In this document: one piece after another, positions 1 to 13,500 of the stretch
Numbering within the stretch: position 1 is the stretch's first letter
Layout: every line of letters starts with the position of its first letter
From: Mytilus trossulus
Taxonomy: Eukaryota > Mollusca > Bivalvia > Mytilida > Mytilidae
DNA: 64,000 nucleotides
NCBI RefSeq assembly: GCF_036588685.1
Contig: NW_026963310.1
Span: 2,852,001-2,916,000 of the forward strand
Reading direction: 5' to 3'
Notes under the pieces: model-generated
Databases searched by the model: none
What the model saw: only the letters and a program-made list of their open reading frames with translations
Told to the model about the DNA's origin: nothing
Translations under genes and position numbers: made by a program

Positions 1-2430
1 TACCTTTTGTTATCGTATTGTACCTCGATCATATTTACTAGTTGTACGTCTTTCAGTTGCAGGGTCACTTTACTTAAAGTTTATCATATATGACTAATTA
101 GACACGCCCTTTTAAAATTAAGAGGTACATTAAAGGATAGGATAAAAACAGACAGCGAAATACCATAAATCACAATTTCATAGGTTAAAAGTGCTTTTAT
201 TACTTTATCTGGTGATCGAAAAACGGCTCAATGACTATAAAACTATGTGTGATTTATTGCCCGATAATCACCTGAGTAGTTAATGATAATAAAAATAATT
301 GACAACCGATTTTTTAACAAAAAATTTTTTTTTTACACAGGAACATATATGAGCGTCTGTAAGGATTTTTTTTTTTTTTTGTATTCTTTAACATTCATAG
401 CAATTTTATTTGTAATTCTTAAAGACTAGCGCTTGTTCTGCAAAGGTCTTCAAATAAACTTATTAATATATATTATATTTTCTTTATTCTGTACTTCATT
501 TGTTTCGATAATAAGCATTTGTATCACCTAATTATTATAAAACTGCTCTATAATTATTATTTCTCCTAGAAAGTAATTTTTCTATATATTTCGCATGTTT
601 TTCTTTATTTATTTTTGATAACTATTATTCTCTATTTTGTATAATCAACCCACATCCTTATATTAAGACATTTCTGTATTGCTTTAACTGCTAAAACTTG
701 CAATTTTAATCATTCTAAATATGTTTGATTTCTTACCTTGTCTGTACGTTGTATATTTACTATATGGAATAAACTATACTATATGTTCACTAAATAATGA
801 GCGTTTAAGAGATATGCGCCAAATATAATTAAACGAATACAAAAGAAAAAAAACCATCTGATTAAAATATTAACTTGATTGATATAATATAAATAAACAA
901 GAACACATAACTGCCTCCATACCATCATTCATGTCTGTATGCCTGAATATACGTCAGAAGATTCTGGGAAAACAGATAAACATTGTCCTATCTACATTTG
1001 AAGCCGCATTTAGCTGAAATGGGTTATTGTATGAGGTGTATAAGCTGAAAAAAAAACCCAGAATTGGAGTATTCTACTACTTTGCACGCCCAAAAAAATG
1101 TTTAAATCTATCACATAAACCGATGGTGATTCTGTCATTTGCGACTATTTTTTTGAATACTCAACACATTTTATCAAAGTAACAAAATCAAAATAATCGA
1201 AGCATCGTTGACCTCTGCTTGCGATAAACACCTTGGTTCAAATGCCTTTGAAATAACAAAAACAAACTTATATATAAACCGCTATGCATCAACGTTTTAA
1301 ATGTCGAATAAAAGAAAGTTTACGGCACAATTAATATTAAGGTTCAACAAACATGACTAAAGTCAAAATATAAAACACTAAATATAAACATTATAAATAC
1401 CTAAACTTTGCATGTATTTTTAAACCTTAACGAATAAAGTCATAAACTATGAGAACATATGTTCATTAAAACATACTAAACATATACACACTGTGTAAAT
1501 TGTAAATAAACTTGAAATCATTATGTGTTGGCAAAACCAGTTCTTTACATCCGGAGGTCTGCTGGATGACTTAATTTATTTAAAATTAGTATGGACTGTT
1601 ACATGGAATGCAGTACAAGCTAATGGTGATTTTTCATAAAATGTATTGATTTGCGAGTATACGTTTATTTCATGAATCCAGGTAAACGAATAGCTAAGGT
1701 AAAAAACAGAAAATGGACAAATATGCCATTGAAACATATGTATGTGACAAAACAACATTGACTTGTACTACATTACAAGTAACAGTATTTGTCCATACCA
1801 ATTTTGTTCAAATAAAGTTGTCTTGCAGGTTACAGATCTTTTTGAAACAATTAAGTGTTAGGACACCACATAACAATTTCAAATTTATTTACAATTTACA
1901 CAGTGTGAATATGTTAAACATGTTCATGAAATGTCCTATATTTTGACTTAAGTGGACCTTAAATAAGCGTTTTTCGGTAATTAACAAGGTCAATTATAAG
2001 TGACAAATGGCGCATTTAGTTATGATTACACGAACAAAGTGAACAACTGATGACCTGTAAGCACGTGGCAAGAATCGCAACTAATAAAGCACTTCTGGTG
2101 CAAATATAAAATTTCAATTCTAGTCATCCATGCTGAAGTTTGTAAGCACATGCTATTGTATTGGCTTAACCGACTATTGACATAAATCGAGTGTAACCTT
2201 GGTTATTGTAATGACATGTCAATTACCGGTCAGTATTTTCGACATCAGTTTTAAAACGACAACTGGACAATTCCTTTAAAAGTAAACCAAATGATGTCAA
2301 GGCAATACTAACTTAATTGTATACAAATAATTAAGCTAAGGCATCCTAATTTATTTACAAAACAATACAAAAATTTCACGATATTTTATTATCAGATAAA
2401 TCACTTTATGTAGACAGTGCATATTAAAAC
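1..2430. other. AT-rich stretch without a recognisable gene
   Basis: The stretch is AT-rich with several poly-T and poly-A runs. The two open frames near 1576-1946 are short, overlap on opposite strands, and show no domain, splice context or composition suggesting coding. I see no repeat family here that recurs elsewhere in the window. Confidence 0.6.
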
Positions 2431-2459
2431 ATTTACAAATCAATAAACATATGACAATC

Positions 2460-2760
2460 AATATACTGTACTATAAGGTAAATGGATCGACATCCGCACA
2501 CCCGATCTCCCGCGGACAACAGTGGGTGTGGATTCTCCACTTTATCGTAAACCCGTCGTTTGGCGTAGACTAAAGATGTCCACCAAATGCACACGACATA
2601 CCGTTGACAAGTGGACACATGGGCGAGCGTGGATTGAAATTACCAACCAATGCACACGCCCACCTTGGGTGCGTGGAAATGAACAAATACACGTGGGCTG
2701 TAGTGTAAACGAAGGGCGAAAACCCAAGGCAGACAGTCAAACATAAACTAAAAGAGACAA
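2460..2760. other. Locally GC-rich patch with partial internal repeats
   Basis: This patch is clearly richer in GC than its surroundings and open in several frames on both strands. The phrase AATGCACACG occurs twice (near 2586 and 2650), and an imperfect CACGCCCACC / GGGTGCGTG inverted pair lies at about 2655-2676. None of the frames resembles a known protein. It may be a single-copy repeat remnant. Confidence 0.4.
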
Positions 2761-2984
2761 ACATATTCGGTCTATATGTCTACGGTACTCGAGTTGAAAC
2801 AAGTACAAAACAGGGAAATGCTGGCTGCAATAGATATTTATTTTATACATAATTTTTCAGTATCTTATTAAATGTTACTGGGATTTATTAATGGTAAATT
2901 AATGTCGTTGTCGTCTTCCGTGGAGAAACAGAAAAGGGGCTACTTTTGTAATAGCTTAACCTACGATCAATGTGTAAATCATTC

Positions 2985-3150
2985 ATTGATATGAGTGCCA
3001 ATGAGACAAATCTATATCGAAGTAACAATTTATAAAGGTAAACAATAGGTCAAGGTACGGCCTTCAACACGGAGCCTTGGCTTACACCGAACATCAAGCT
3101 ACAAAGGGCCCCACATAATACTAGTGTTAAACCATTCAAACGTAAAAACT
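2985..3150 (+). repeat. Degenerate copy of dispersed repeat family 1
   Basis: It contains GTGCCAATGAGACAAATC, then ACGGCCTTCAACA, then a TACAAAGGGCCCCACA-like segment and CATTCAAACGTAAAA, in the same order as the fuller copies at 38865-39185 and 26895-27080. The copy is divergent. Family 1 is the commonest interspersed repeat in this window. Confidence 0.55.
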
Positions 3151-4439
3151 AAAGTCTTGTCTATATAAAAACGAGAAAGAGCAACACGTATGAACTACAT
3201 AAACAGACGACAGGTGCGAACATTTGCACCGGGATTAAACATTTTAAAGGTACCAAACCTTCCCCTTTTTCTGAATAGTATAAAATCACACAACATAGAA
3301 AAATTTTAATAGTTTTGAGAATATCATCACTTTTGAAAAATAAAAACGGCGTCATGTTTCACACAGGTACATTGTACATAAACATACTGTTGTTGTTCAG
3401 TTTACTTCTTCGTCAGTGTGTATAAAATCTTCCGTTCTGGAATAGCAGGAAATTTCTTTAATATCAATATTACTAATTTTACACTTGGTACATATGGGGT
3501 GCTATCAACAATAAAACTATATAATTATTGCTAGGTTTAACATCCCGGACAAGGTGCAAGTACAGTTTGTATGAGAAATGAAATAATTATTGATGTTCAT
3601 AGTACGAAGAATTGAAAATTTGTGGTAATTCCAAATAATCAAAGCTGCTATATAGAAAAGATCCATGTTATCGTTGAATAATAACAAAGCATTATAAATA
3701 GTAAAACATAGGTTACACGTAATTGACGTCACAACCGAAATTGCAATGTTAGATGAATTTTAAATAACGCTGGTACTCAAAAATGAAAATTTTTGTTGTT
3801 GTCACTCCCTAAATAATTAAATAAAAATTCACAGATGTACGTTTCAATGTTTTTTTTTAATTGTTAAACTGTCGATTTAATATAGCGTTTTTGCTCCTTC
3901 AAATCAAAATGGAGACATTTCGAGAATGTATTATACATGTAGGTTCGCTTCGAAGTACAAAAGTTCAAAATACTCTAATTGGAATCGAAATAGTTCTATC
4001 ATTCAATGATCTTTGCTCTTTTTTAAATGGATAGGGATTATATTTATTAACATTTTATACCTCGACACTCTGTATTAGGATATCAACAAATGTTATAATT
4101 ACCCATGTTAGAATTTAAATAGAGCATGGCAAGAACGAATTAGTTTTAAGTTGAATTGAAAAAACCAAGACATTCAAAATCAGAATAAATATCACCATTA
4201 TTTTTATAATCTAGTAAATTGAATATAATCCTCACAAGATAAATTATAAAATGATTTTGGCATATGTATAACGCACATCATCATCATCATTGTCATAATC
4301 TTACTAATTTCTGTCGGTCTGTTTTCGCTTCTTTTTTCTTCTTCTATAGTTTGAAAATTTGTATGTTGTTAAAAAATAATATATCGAATGCTCCATTTAA
4401 TTTCTGTTGTTATACATTGTATTTTAAAGATAAAGTTGA
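3150..4439. other. No gene recognised
   Basis: Unique-looking AT-rich DNA. The minus-strand open frames at 3161-3355 and 3517-3732 have no homology I recognise and no clear start context. A short CAT-rich microsatellite begins at about 4270. Confidence 0.55.
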
Positions 4440-4700
4440 GAATATAAATGGGGAATATGTCAGAGAGACCAAAATGCAAGTACTAGCCGAAGGCCACCAA
4501 AGTGTCTTCAATGCCGCGAGGAAATCCCACAACCAGGAAGTAAAGCTCAGCTGGCCCAGAAATAAAATTAATATATATTACAATGTTATAAATCAGTTCT
4601 TTAACTAGTAAAAAGCCCTTACAAAGGTTGAGATAGCTGTTCAACAATATCAATCCACGATTTCCTTCGGACAATTCTCGAAATTAATTCGGAATATGAT
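4440..4700 (+). repeat. Dispersed repeat family 3 copy
   Basis: The segment reading GCCGAAGGCCACCAAAGTG, followed by a GTCTTCAATGCCGCGAGG-like phrase and CAGCTGGCCC, is a comparatively GC-rich block. It matches in reverse complement the block at 18595-18870 (GGCCAGCTTAAGCTG and CAGCTTTGAAGACCAGGA). The open frame running through it at 4264-4608 is explained by the repeat and is not called as a gene. Confidence 0.6.
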
Positions 4701-6384
4701 GGGGTCATGAAAGTGTTCTTCGCCCATTATGTTAAGGATTAAAAAAAATTACTGATATTAATTAAAGAGGAAAGTAGATTAAGTTCATTGAATCTTGTTT
4801 AGGATATATGAAGATACATACTATAGTTCATGCGACAATATGCTATTGTTTGAGCTCAGATTATATTTAGTGCTGATAAATGATATTCTGTGTGATCGAT
4901 ATAAAGTTGTTAATGATTTTCGAAATATATTGTGCTCTAAATGTTGATATATTATGCACACAAATTCACGTGGAGTGTACATGCGGTCGTTCAGAAAGAT
5001 TTCTTCTCGATAGAAATTTTAGAAAGTTTTTATTTTGACATGAGGTTAGATTACAGGAATATTGTATCATTGCACGCTAATAATCATCAATAATAAATAG
5101 GGTTATTGTATTTGACACGATATCCCGGAAGTTTCATTTTAATCTGCATCTGAAAACTCTATTTCCATCAAAACGTTAAGAAAGAAACATTTGAATTCAA
5201 ATTATATGTTTTCGTCAAATAGACAATACTTAATTATTGCTACATTATGATGTGGTTCTTTAAAAATGTATACTTGAACTTTTTTAAAAACATTTATTTT
5301 TAGCCCATTTTTATTCATTTAGATTATTAAAGTTGCAGTTTAAGTTTAAGTTTCTGCCGGACAAAATGTTTTGCTGTTGTTTTGGTCGACTTTATAATGA
5401 TTTCTGAATCAATTCATTAGGTTTCATGAAAAGTATATCAAGTTTAGAATAAGTTGATAACAGACAACACAGGCATTGGGTTCGTTCAGCAATTGATAGT
5501 TTTGCTCAAACCTTGATCGGATATTCTTTAACGGTCTATCAACTTACGAAGGCTTTCGTAAAACTAACCAAAGCCTGATTTCCATTTTACCATTTGGAAA
5601 TGGAAAATACGTTATTAGAACGCTGAAATAATTTTTTTGTAGAATTTATACAGATGGATGTTTATTGAGTTTTTCCATGCACTGTGAATCATAAAAGTGC
5701 AGGAACAGGTTCGCCATTATTAGAAATACATAAAACATATCGGTCCATTTTATTTCAGTATTGTACACAAACATTGTCCAGAAGACAATATACACCTCCA
5801 GTCATTTCAACACCCCTCAAGTAAGTATTTATGTCATGCTGAACTTTCTAATTAGAGTAGCAGGCTTTATATGAGTTCCGGCAAATAAAAATGTAATAAG
5901 ATCTTTCAAACGACCATTAAGTTTATAGGGCATGGTTAGCTTGATAATACAAAGTCCACCGTTATACATTTTTTTTTTAATTTATTTTCCAATGGAAGTA
6001 TGACCTTTAAAGAGGCAACGAAAATTATTCAGTTTTTGTTTGTGAAAGAACATGACAGAAGATTTACAAAATTAGTCTAAGCCTCATTATGTGTACTTCT
6101 ATAGTGGTACAACTAGACTATTTGAAGATGATTAAATTTGTGTAACTTTTATTCAATTCAATTCAAATTTCAATTACCATACCACTTCAATGTACATATG
6201 TATAGTTTGTGACACAACATAACAAAATCAACAATAAACAATAACAAAAGACCATTTAAACGCATATTACAAGTAATATTACAAAAATACCCTTTTTTCA
6301 GTTGTATAGACTGTTTTAAGATCGAATCACACATTAAAGATAACCTTTGTTGTATTTGGTAAAAGTTTTTTTTTTAATTTTGGG
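4701..6384. other. No gene recognised
   Basis: AT-rich sequence without a convincing open frame or a repeat that I can match elsewhere in the window. Near 6150, TTCAATTCAATTCAAATTTCAATT resembles the reverse complement of the ATTGAATTGAATTGAA tail of the non-LTR element at 60895, so a short 3' end of such an element may lie here. Confidence 0.4.
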
Positions 6385-6540
6385 TTATAAAATACTCTTC
6401 AAGTTTGTACTTATTTGGCTTTCTTAATATTTGGATCTGAGGGTCAATGGTGAGTCTTATGTAGAGGAAACGCACGTCTGGCGTATTAAATCATAAATCT
6501 GGTACTTTTGATAACTATTGTTTAAGATAATATAAACAAG
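6385..6540 (+). repeat. Dispersed repeat family 4, forward copy
   Basis: It contains TGAGTCTTATGTAGAGGAAA, CGCACGTCTGGCGTATTAAA and CTGGTACTTTTGATAACTAT. The same phrases occur in reverse complement at 8281-8470, so the two copies form an inverted pair around the last two coding exons of gene A. Confidence 0.75.
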
Positions 6541-7033
6541 TTTGATACGACTGTAGTTAAAAAATACTACGATATTACATATTTAGTTCAAAGCGGAAAA
6601 CACTAATGAAAAATAATTGTTAACATGTCAAGTCGTTTAAAAATCTCGTATTTAATAGAATATCATGATTGCACTTACTAGACCTAGCTTAACATGCATT
6701 ATTCTAATACTGTTTTGATTTAATAAAACACAACATTACAAATTAAATATTTTACATTTTCAATGCTCTGTTTATAACTGTGATATACCGTTTCATTAAT
6801 ACACATCTGTAATTACATGTCACTAACCAAAAAATCCTAGATTTGATGAATTTTAAAGAACAAAAACAAACTAGATTTTTCAATCATACAAAATATACCA
6901 ATAATAAGCGAAAGCAATATGACAAATGATTTGCATTATAAAAGAAAATATTCAGACCTTATACACACATGAAATTAATAAATGCAATGTACCTAACTAT
7001 CTTGTTTGTTACTATTTAACATAATTTTTACAT

Positions 7034-7039
7034 TTTATT
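7034..7039 (-). promoter_or_regulatory. Candidate polyadenylation signal of gene A
   Basis: TTTATT on the plus strand reads AATAAA on the coding strand, about 340 bases after the gene A stop codon. Another AATAAA overlaps the stop codon itself (GAATAAAAC) but would leave almost no 3' UTR. The choice between them cannot be made from sequence alone. Confidence 0.3.
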
Positions 7040-7378
7040 AAATTCTGAGAATGTGAATTTAGTTATTATATATCATGTATATGCAACAATTATGAAAATT
7101 ACCTCTTTTTTTACATTATATACAAACATATAAAAACAACTTGTTTATACCTATACATTTCTACAGGGACAATAAAGAAGGTCAAAACCGTTTATGTACT
7201 ATATAATAAATGTTCTCTGACCAAAACCGACAAGTTTTTTTTAACTTGATAACACTTCGAATTGAAAATGAATTTTCAAAATCACATACGCTGTACGTAA
7301 TGTTTTTACAGCGGAAATTTAGTCATACTTTTGCATAATAAACAAATAGCTTCTTATCTGTGAAGTCTCATAACTGTT

Positions 7379-7523
7379 TTATTCACAAATTTCATAAATA
7401 TCATCCGGATCTGAATCTGCCTCATTTGTTGTTGCATCCTTTAAATCCTTGTTTTTCTTATAAGCGGCATTATTGAATGCTTGTGATGGTTGATCGGATT
7501 CTTGATAGATGTAAACCTCGTCC
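7379..7523 (-). CDS. Gene A exon 9: terminal cytoplasmic tail with Y-I-Y-Q
   Basis: An AG acceptor precedes 7523, and the exon enters with the last base of a split glycine codon. It encodes 47 residues beginning [12 protein letters not shown] and ending D-D-I-Y-E-I-C-E before TAA. The tail is acidic and rich in D, E and K. The Y-I-Y-Q motif is the single gene A counterpart of the three repeated motifs of gene B. Confidence 0.9.
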
Positions 7524-10500
7524 CTGTAAAAGATAGTATGATCGAAGATCAAAACAACCTTCGTGAATAGTTTCTTACATGTAGTATGTAGACATGTGAA
7601 ATGTAAGAAAAGACCATTATTTGTTTTAATAAATAAAAATTATAACAAATGGAAGAAATCAAAATCAAACAAAACTTGGTAGGTCATCCACAATCCAACA
7701 GATTTTCAACAACTGTAGGTTATAAACCATCATCTTGAAACCTGAACAGCAATAGATACTGCCTAAGAATATAGGTTTTTAGCATATAAATAACATCAAA
7801 TGGTTAATAATTTAAATACTAAAAATATGTATTCACGCAGATTTTCTGCAATTGTTGTGTGAAAGACAAGCTTTTACTAGTAAACAAATATTAGTCTGAT
7901 TCGACCAACTCACAGACTAATCTATTGTAGTATTAACTTATTCAATTAAGCTAAAGACTAAATAATACAACGTATATGTAATATAAACATAACTTACCCA
8001 TTCCCTTTGGTAGGTATTCCTGCAAAAATAGACATCACATGGTCAAACACATGGTAACATATACTAATAAAACCACAAATTAAATTGCAACAAACATATT
8101 GATTTCAAAAGCTGACTGGCAATCTAACAAAACATTAATTCCGTGATAAATCAGTATGATGCATTCCAAGCTTAATCCTTAGGATATTTGGCCTGCAGAA
8201 GAGGGTGTGGATAATTTGCTAAATTTTTCTTGATATAATCTGCTGAAGGATTTTCATCAGCACCGAAATCAGATTTATGTACAGATAGTTATCAAAAGTA
8301 CCAGGATTATAATTTTATACGCCAGACGCGCGTTTCGTCTACATAAGACTCATCAGTGACGCTCATATCGAAATAGTTAAAAAGCCAAATAAATACAAAG
8401 TTGAGGAGCATTGAGGATCCAAAATTCCAAAAAGTTGTGCCAAATACGGCTAACGTAATCTACTCCTGGGGTAAGAAAATCCTTAGTTTTTCGAAAAATT
8501 CAAAGTTTTGTAAACAGAAAATTTATAAAAATGACTATATACTCCAGAATTATCCTTTTCTAAAAAAATGAATCTGCAGTTTACTTATAAGCCATTTTGA
8601 CTGTTTTATGTAACAAAAAAACTTGTTGCAATAAACAATAATAAAATCAAAGATATTTGAATTATAATCAATAACTAAAAGTAACACTTCGTCTTAGAAA
8701 TGCATCTGGTTTGTCAAGTAAAAAAAAAACGATCATTAACTGTTCTTTCAAAGACCTCAACGTATTTTCTTTCGTTTTTTTCTGTTACACTTTCACACTT
8801 AATCTGACAATGCTGTCATTGTTTGAGTCTCGACTCATAAGTATAGAGACATCTACAAATTGTAACTAGCTTTACAACGTTGGTATTATAACTTCATGTG
8901 TGCATGACGATATAAAATACGAAATTCCGGACCTTTTGTTTTATCAAAGTTGGCCTTAATTGAAACAAAATGACTTTACTGGTCGTCCATTTCCTAATAT
9001 GACGTCAGCTTGACGCATATTTATTTCGAATGTTGAAATTATTCTCTTATTTCACAAAAACAAAAACAAAAAACATTACTATAACAAATAACATAATCAT
9101 TTTACTGATAATTGGAATTCTAAAATTTATTATGATGTGTAATGTTTGGAAAACAGTTTTTCCCTAAAAGATGTTACTATTCATTACTTATCAGACTGTA
9201 TACAAATCATGCAGTATATGAGCTTAAAATTGCTGAATTGAGTAATACACTACAAATATACCTTCTTTTGGTGTTTCCTTTCGAGCACACATATGTATGT
9301 AGATCAATACAAAAGCTACCGATACCAGTATGCTTCCGACAGATACTCCAGAAACAATGGCAGCTAACTCCGAGCGTGTCTCTATACCTAATGAGAAATA
9401 AAAATAACTCAATCATTGTACATTATTTCAATTTTTATAAAAAGAAAGTTATTAATTGTGCTACCTATTTAACACAACAGCGTTAAGACACATGAACAAT
9501 GTATATCGTATAATTTTAGAATCAATATAATTCATGCCAGCCATCTATGGGAAAATTCTATTTGGCTAAAGACCAACTAAAAATGATAGCAAATATATGG
9601 CTGCCGTAAACTATTTCAATGACAGTCATTGGAAAGTGTTCTAAAAATGGTTTAACATCATGTTGGATGCTGTGTTTTTAAATCATATGATTTTGTTTAA
9701 AAACTTGATAATCAGAAAGTATAAACAAAAGAACTGAAAACTCTAAAGCAATAAAAAAAATGGTCTTTCAAAATTTTTTTGAGTTATAAACCTTTACAAA
9801 ATTGTTCATACGTTTAATGTCGATACCTTTTTCTGCCAAAAAAAACTATACAAACATTAAATAAAAAAAAAATGCTTTATAAAAAATATATCACAATACA
9901 ATGAAAGAAGAAGCGTTGTCAAGCCTAATTTTGATTATACTGCATGGATAAAACCCGAATATTCCGAATATCTGGCCGAAACAAATGAAAAAAAAAACCA
10001 AGCTAATATACTGAAAGGCATGTCTTGTACTAACAGCTTGAAATACAACAACAGCTACATACACGACCAAACAGTAAAAACAGAATTTAAAAGTATGATT
10101 CTTACAAGCAATAGGAACAATCCAAAATAGATATCTGTCCAAATACATAATCTTAGAAAGATACATTATATGATTGATAAAAGATTACATTGCTAAGTTC
10201 ATATTCACCTGAACAAGATAATGTGTTACAAAGTTTGACGCCTGTATCAGTTCCGTTGCAATATAAACCACCATTAAACGGAGACTGACTGGTGCAATTA
10301 CGTGATCTTTCTTTTAAACCGCCATTGCAAGGCTTGCTACAATCTGTCCAAGTCATCCATGGTGACCATTCGCCAACAACAACTGCAAATCAATTTACAA
10401 ATATATCTAGTAAGCAAAATGCAAACATATGGTTAGTTTAAATAACATTTAAGCTTATATAAATTAACAGTGGTATGATTGCCAATGAAACAACTATAAT

Positions 10501-13500
10501 TCCGAGTTCAAACAAAGCGGATGAAGAGGCTATACCAAAGGGGAAATTCCATGCGAATTTTATGGCTGCAAAAGACTCCGTTATGAAACATATGAACATT
10601 GTGACATACATGAATAGAGAATTTGATGATCTAACTTATTAGAGAGAATAAAATAATTTGTATTCTACGATGAGTATATCATGTACAGCATGCTGCAATT
10701 GCTTGTTTTGTATCACCTTGTTGTTTTACCTGGACAAGAAACAGTTTTGCATTTTGTTGTTTGCGATGGAGACCCATAACAATATGCACCTCTAGATTGA
10801 GGTAAAGGATTGTTGCATTGGCGTATCCTGGTCCGAAACCCAACCCCACAGCTACTGCTACATGATGTCCATTGTTGCCATGTGGACCATCTACCATTAA
10901 CTTTAAAAAAAAGCATAGAATTATAAACATGATGTATAAGTTAAAATAAAAAAAATAGTGGTGTGTCAATACCAAAAATGTAATCATTAAATATGTTTAC
11001 TTTACAATAACTAAATTATGTTGTTTGATCTTGTATAACTTAAAACCAATCTATTTATTAAACAGTTGATAAGATTGTCGTTTTTATTAAAAAAAAAAGA
11101 AAAGAAGTAAGTGAGTTAATACTGGTGGTATAAGATGTATGAAACTATTTTGATTCTTACATATTAGGATTCTTTACGTCCATCAGACAACGCCCATCAA
11201 TACACACGGCTGGTATAGTACTGTGAGTTTAATCTTTATCATGGGATACCACATTTCGTGGTTTAAAAGGATGCATGTAAGCTGCACTTTTGGTGTTTAA
11301 CGAAATATAACAATTGCTGTTCAATTCCAGATTGTTAAAGATCTTCTTGCCCATGTAGGTTTGAGTACATGATTACGGAAATATAAACCCACGCAATATG
11401 AACTAGATATACATTTTGTTTGAACAAATTCAGACCGGATTTAAGCATTTCATCTTTTGCTAATCTTAATTGTACCATGGTTAACCTTTTACTTTTCATG
11501 GTGAATAAACATTGTCTGATGAAAATCAGATTTCCGGTGATGTATGCGATAATCATGTGATTATTTGTTTTTTATAATTCTCATAGAATTTCATTTCGGT
11601 CTTGAATTTTATTTCATATTACTAATTCCACAATTCAAAGCACGTCTGCATTATTTTCTTATATGTTTCCGTTAGGTGAGACCTTTGATAAAGTTGATAA
11701 AAAGTGTGAAACAACTTAAATGTTTACTCTGCATTTTACTTCAATCGAGATAATTTTGAAGTATAAATGAACAGTTTATTTCCTAAAATTTGTTTTAATG
11801 AAACACTCTATAAATTTTGTCAGTAATTAAACACGATGAAGTAAGTGAAAATTAACACCTTAGATGTTGCAATTTACTGCAAATCATTATAAGACAATAA
11901 CTGATCAATACCACGAATATTCAAAAATTCGTAAATTCATCTAATTCGTCAATAAATTTCTGTTCTATCAGAAATAGAAATTATCACAATTTCATTAGAT
12001 CCAATGTAAAATTTACAAATTCTGCAATAATACGTATTCTCTAACAGTAAAATAAGACTTGTTTAGAAATTGCTCGTATGTACCTGGACAAGGGATATTA
12101 TTGCATGTTCTTGTCTCCAGTGTGTTTCCATGACAGCATGACCCTCTATATTTAGGCGATGGACTATTACATGCGTGTGATCTTGTTTGAACCCCTCCAT
12201 TACAAGTTATGCTGCATGTAGTCCATTGTGCCCAAGACGACCACCCACCATTTACTTAAAAAACAAATCAAAGAAACAATGGTTAAAACATATTTGTTTT
12301 GACATTGCTAAAAGGTATAAACGTGTCAAAATTATCCGATATCTTAAAACAAATCACTACAACTAAGTCTGAACTTCAAATTGTGGATAATCATAACAAC
12401 AAAAGTGTATAAAAATATGTCCCTTTGTCAAGATGTGCTTGGAAAATATTTGTATACGGGTTAAATACTTCAATCTACAGTTTTTCGCATTTGAAAGAAT
12501 AATTTAAACAAGTGAAGTATTATAGATATTGTGATAAGAATTAACAGGTGAAATTTCTCTTAAGGTTTTGTCATTTTTTAAATACTCACGATAAACGCAA
12601 GAACCAAACGTTTGCTTCACTAGTTTTATCAAATTAGGAAATGGTTCACCTCTTTTGTTTGTTTGTTTTTGGATTTCAACCTAAAAGGCATATTTTGAAA
12701 ATTCTTAAGTCGAATTCCACATTTATGCATGTCATTGTAACGGAGAATGCTCAGACCTGGATAAAGATTGCTGCAAAAAACTCCTACATCTTCACTGTGA
12801 CTACAGTCATGTTCTTTCCATGGTTTACTCGGACAACCGTACAGTCTACTTTCACTTCCTGTGCACTCCAAATCATCCAGCATTATGGTTCCAGATCCAG
12901 CTTCCACCAAGCTTCCTAATGAAACACCACCACTAATGAAAAAAAAGAACAAACAATGCATATACATGTACATTTCCCTTTACATAGACTTTTACACTTA
13001 CAATTTGATTAAAAAGATAGATAAATAGAACAATCGATCAAAATGAATTTCTGCCATAAGTGTAATTATATAACAAAATATACATAACGTGTTTATCCGA
13101 CCCAATGCAACCGTCATAAAAACATTATGTTATGCCTTGATGCAAAGTTTATTAGAATTATTTACTCTCTGGCTTGTTTTTTTCATGGAACAGAACTATT
13201 CCTCTGAAAATATTAACTCAATACGAGGATAATAAACATCTTCAAATAGTCGTTTTGAATGGGTACAACAGTATGAACGATTTATATTATACATCTAACT
13301 ATATTTTAATTCCATTCAATCCATGTCTAGTGAGACATTTGTATTTACCTGAATCCCAGTTGTTTACATGCTACTGTGGCGGCGTTGTCATCAAATTTAT
13401 CATCACATACTGTGCCCCATTCATAATTGTTGTAAATTTCTAACCTGTAAGAATTTGTCAATCTGACATCACCTTAAAGTATAAATTATATTAATCTTTT

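Noticed and set aside
4264..4608. 114-residue open frame on the plus strand
   Set aside because: Its second half is a dispersed repeat (family 3) also present at 18595-18870, and the first half is a CAT-rich low-complexity run. No domain or splice context.
9142..9486. 114-residue open frame on the plus strand
   Set aside because: It is the antisense shadow of the gene A transmembrane exon, whose splice sites and gene B counterpart are clear on the minus strand.
10679..10987. 102-residue minus-strand frame over the second TSP1 exon of gene A
   Set aside because: Wrong register: the TSP1 motifs W-S-T-W and C-S-S-S-C appear only in the other frame, which also agrees with the splice phases.
12641..12919. 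92-residue plus-strand frame
   Set aside because: Antisense shadow of the SRCR exon 12757-12932.
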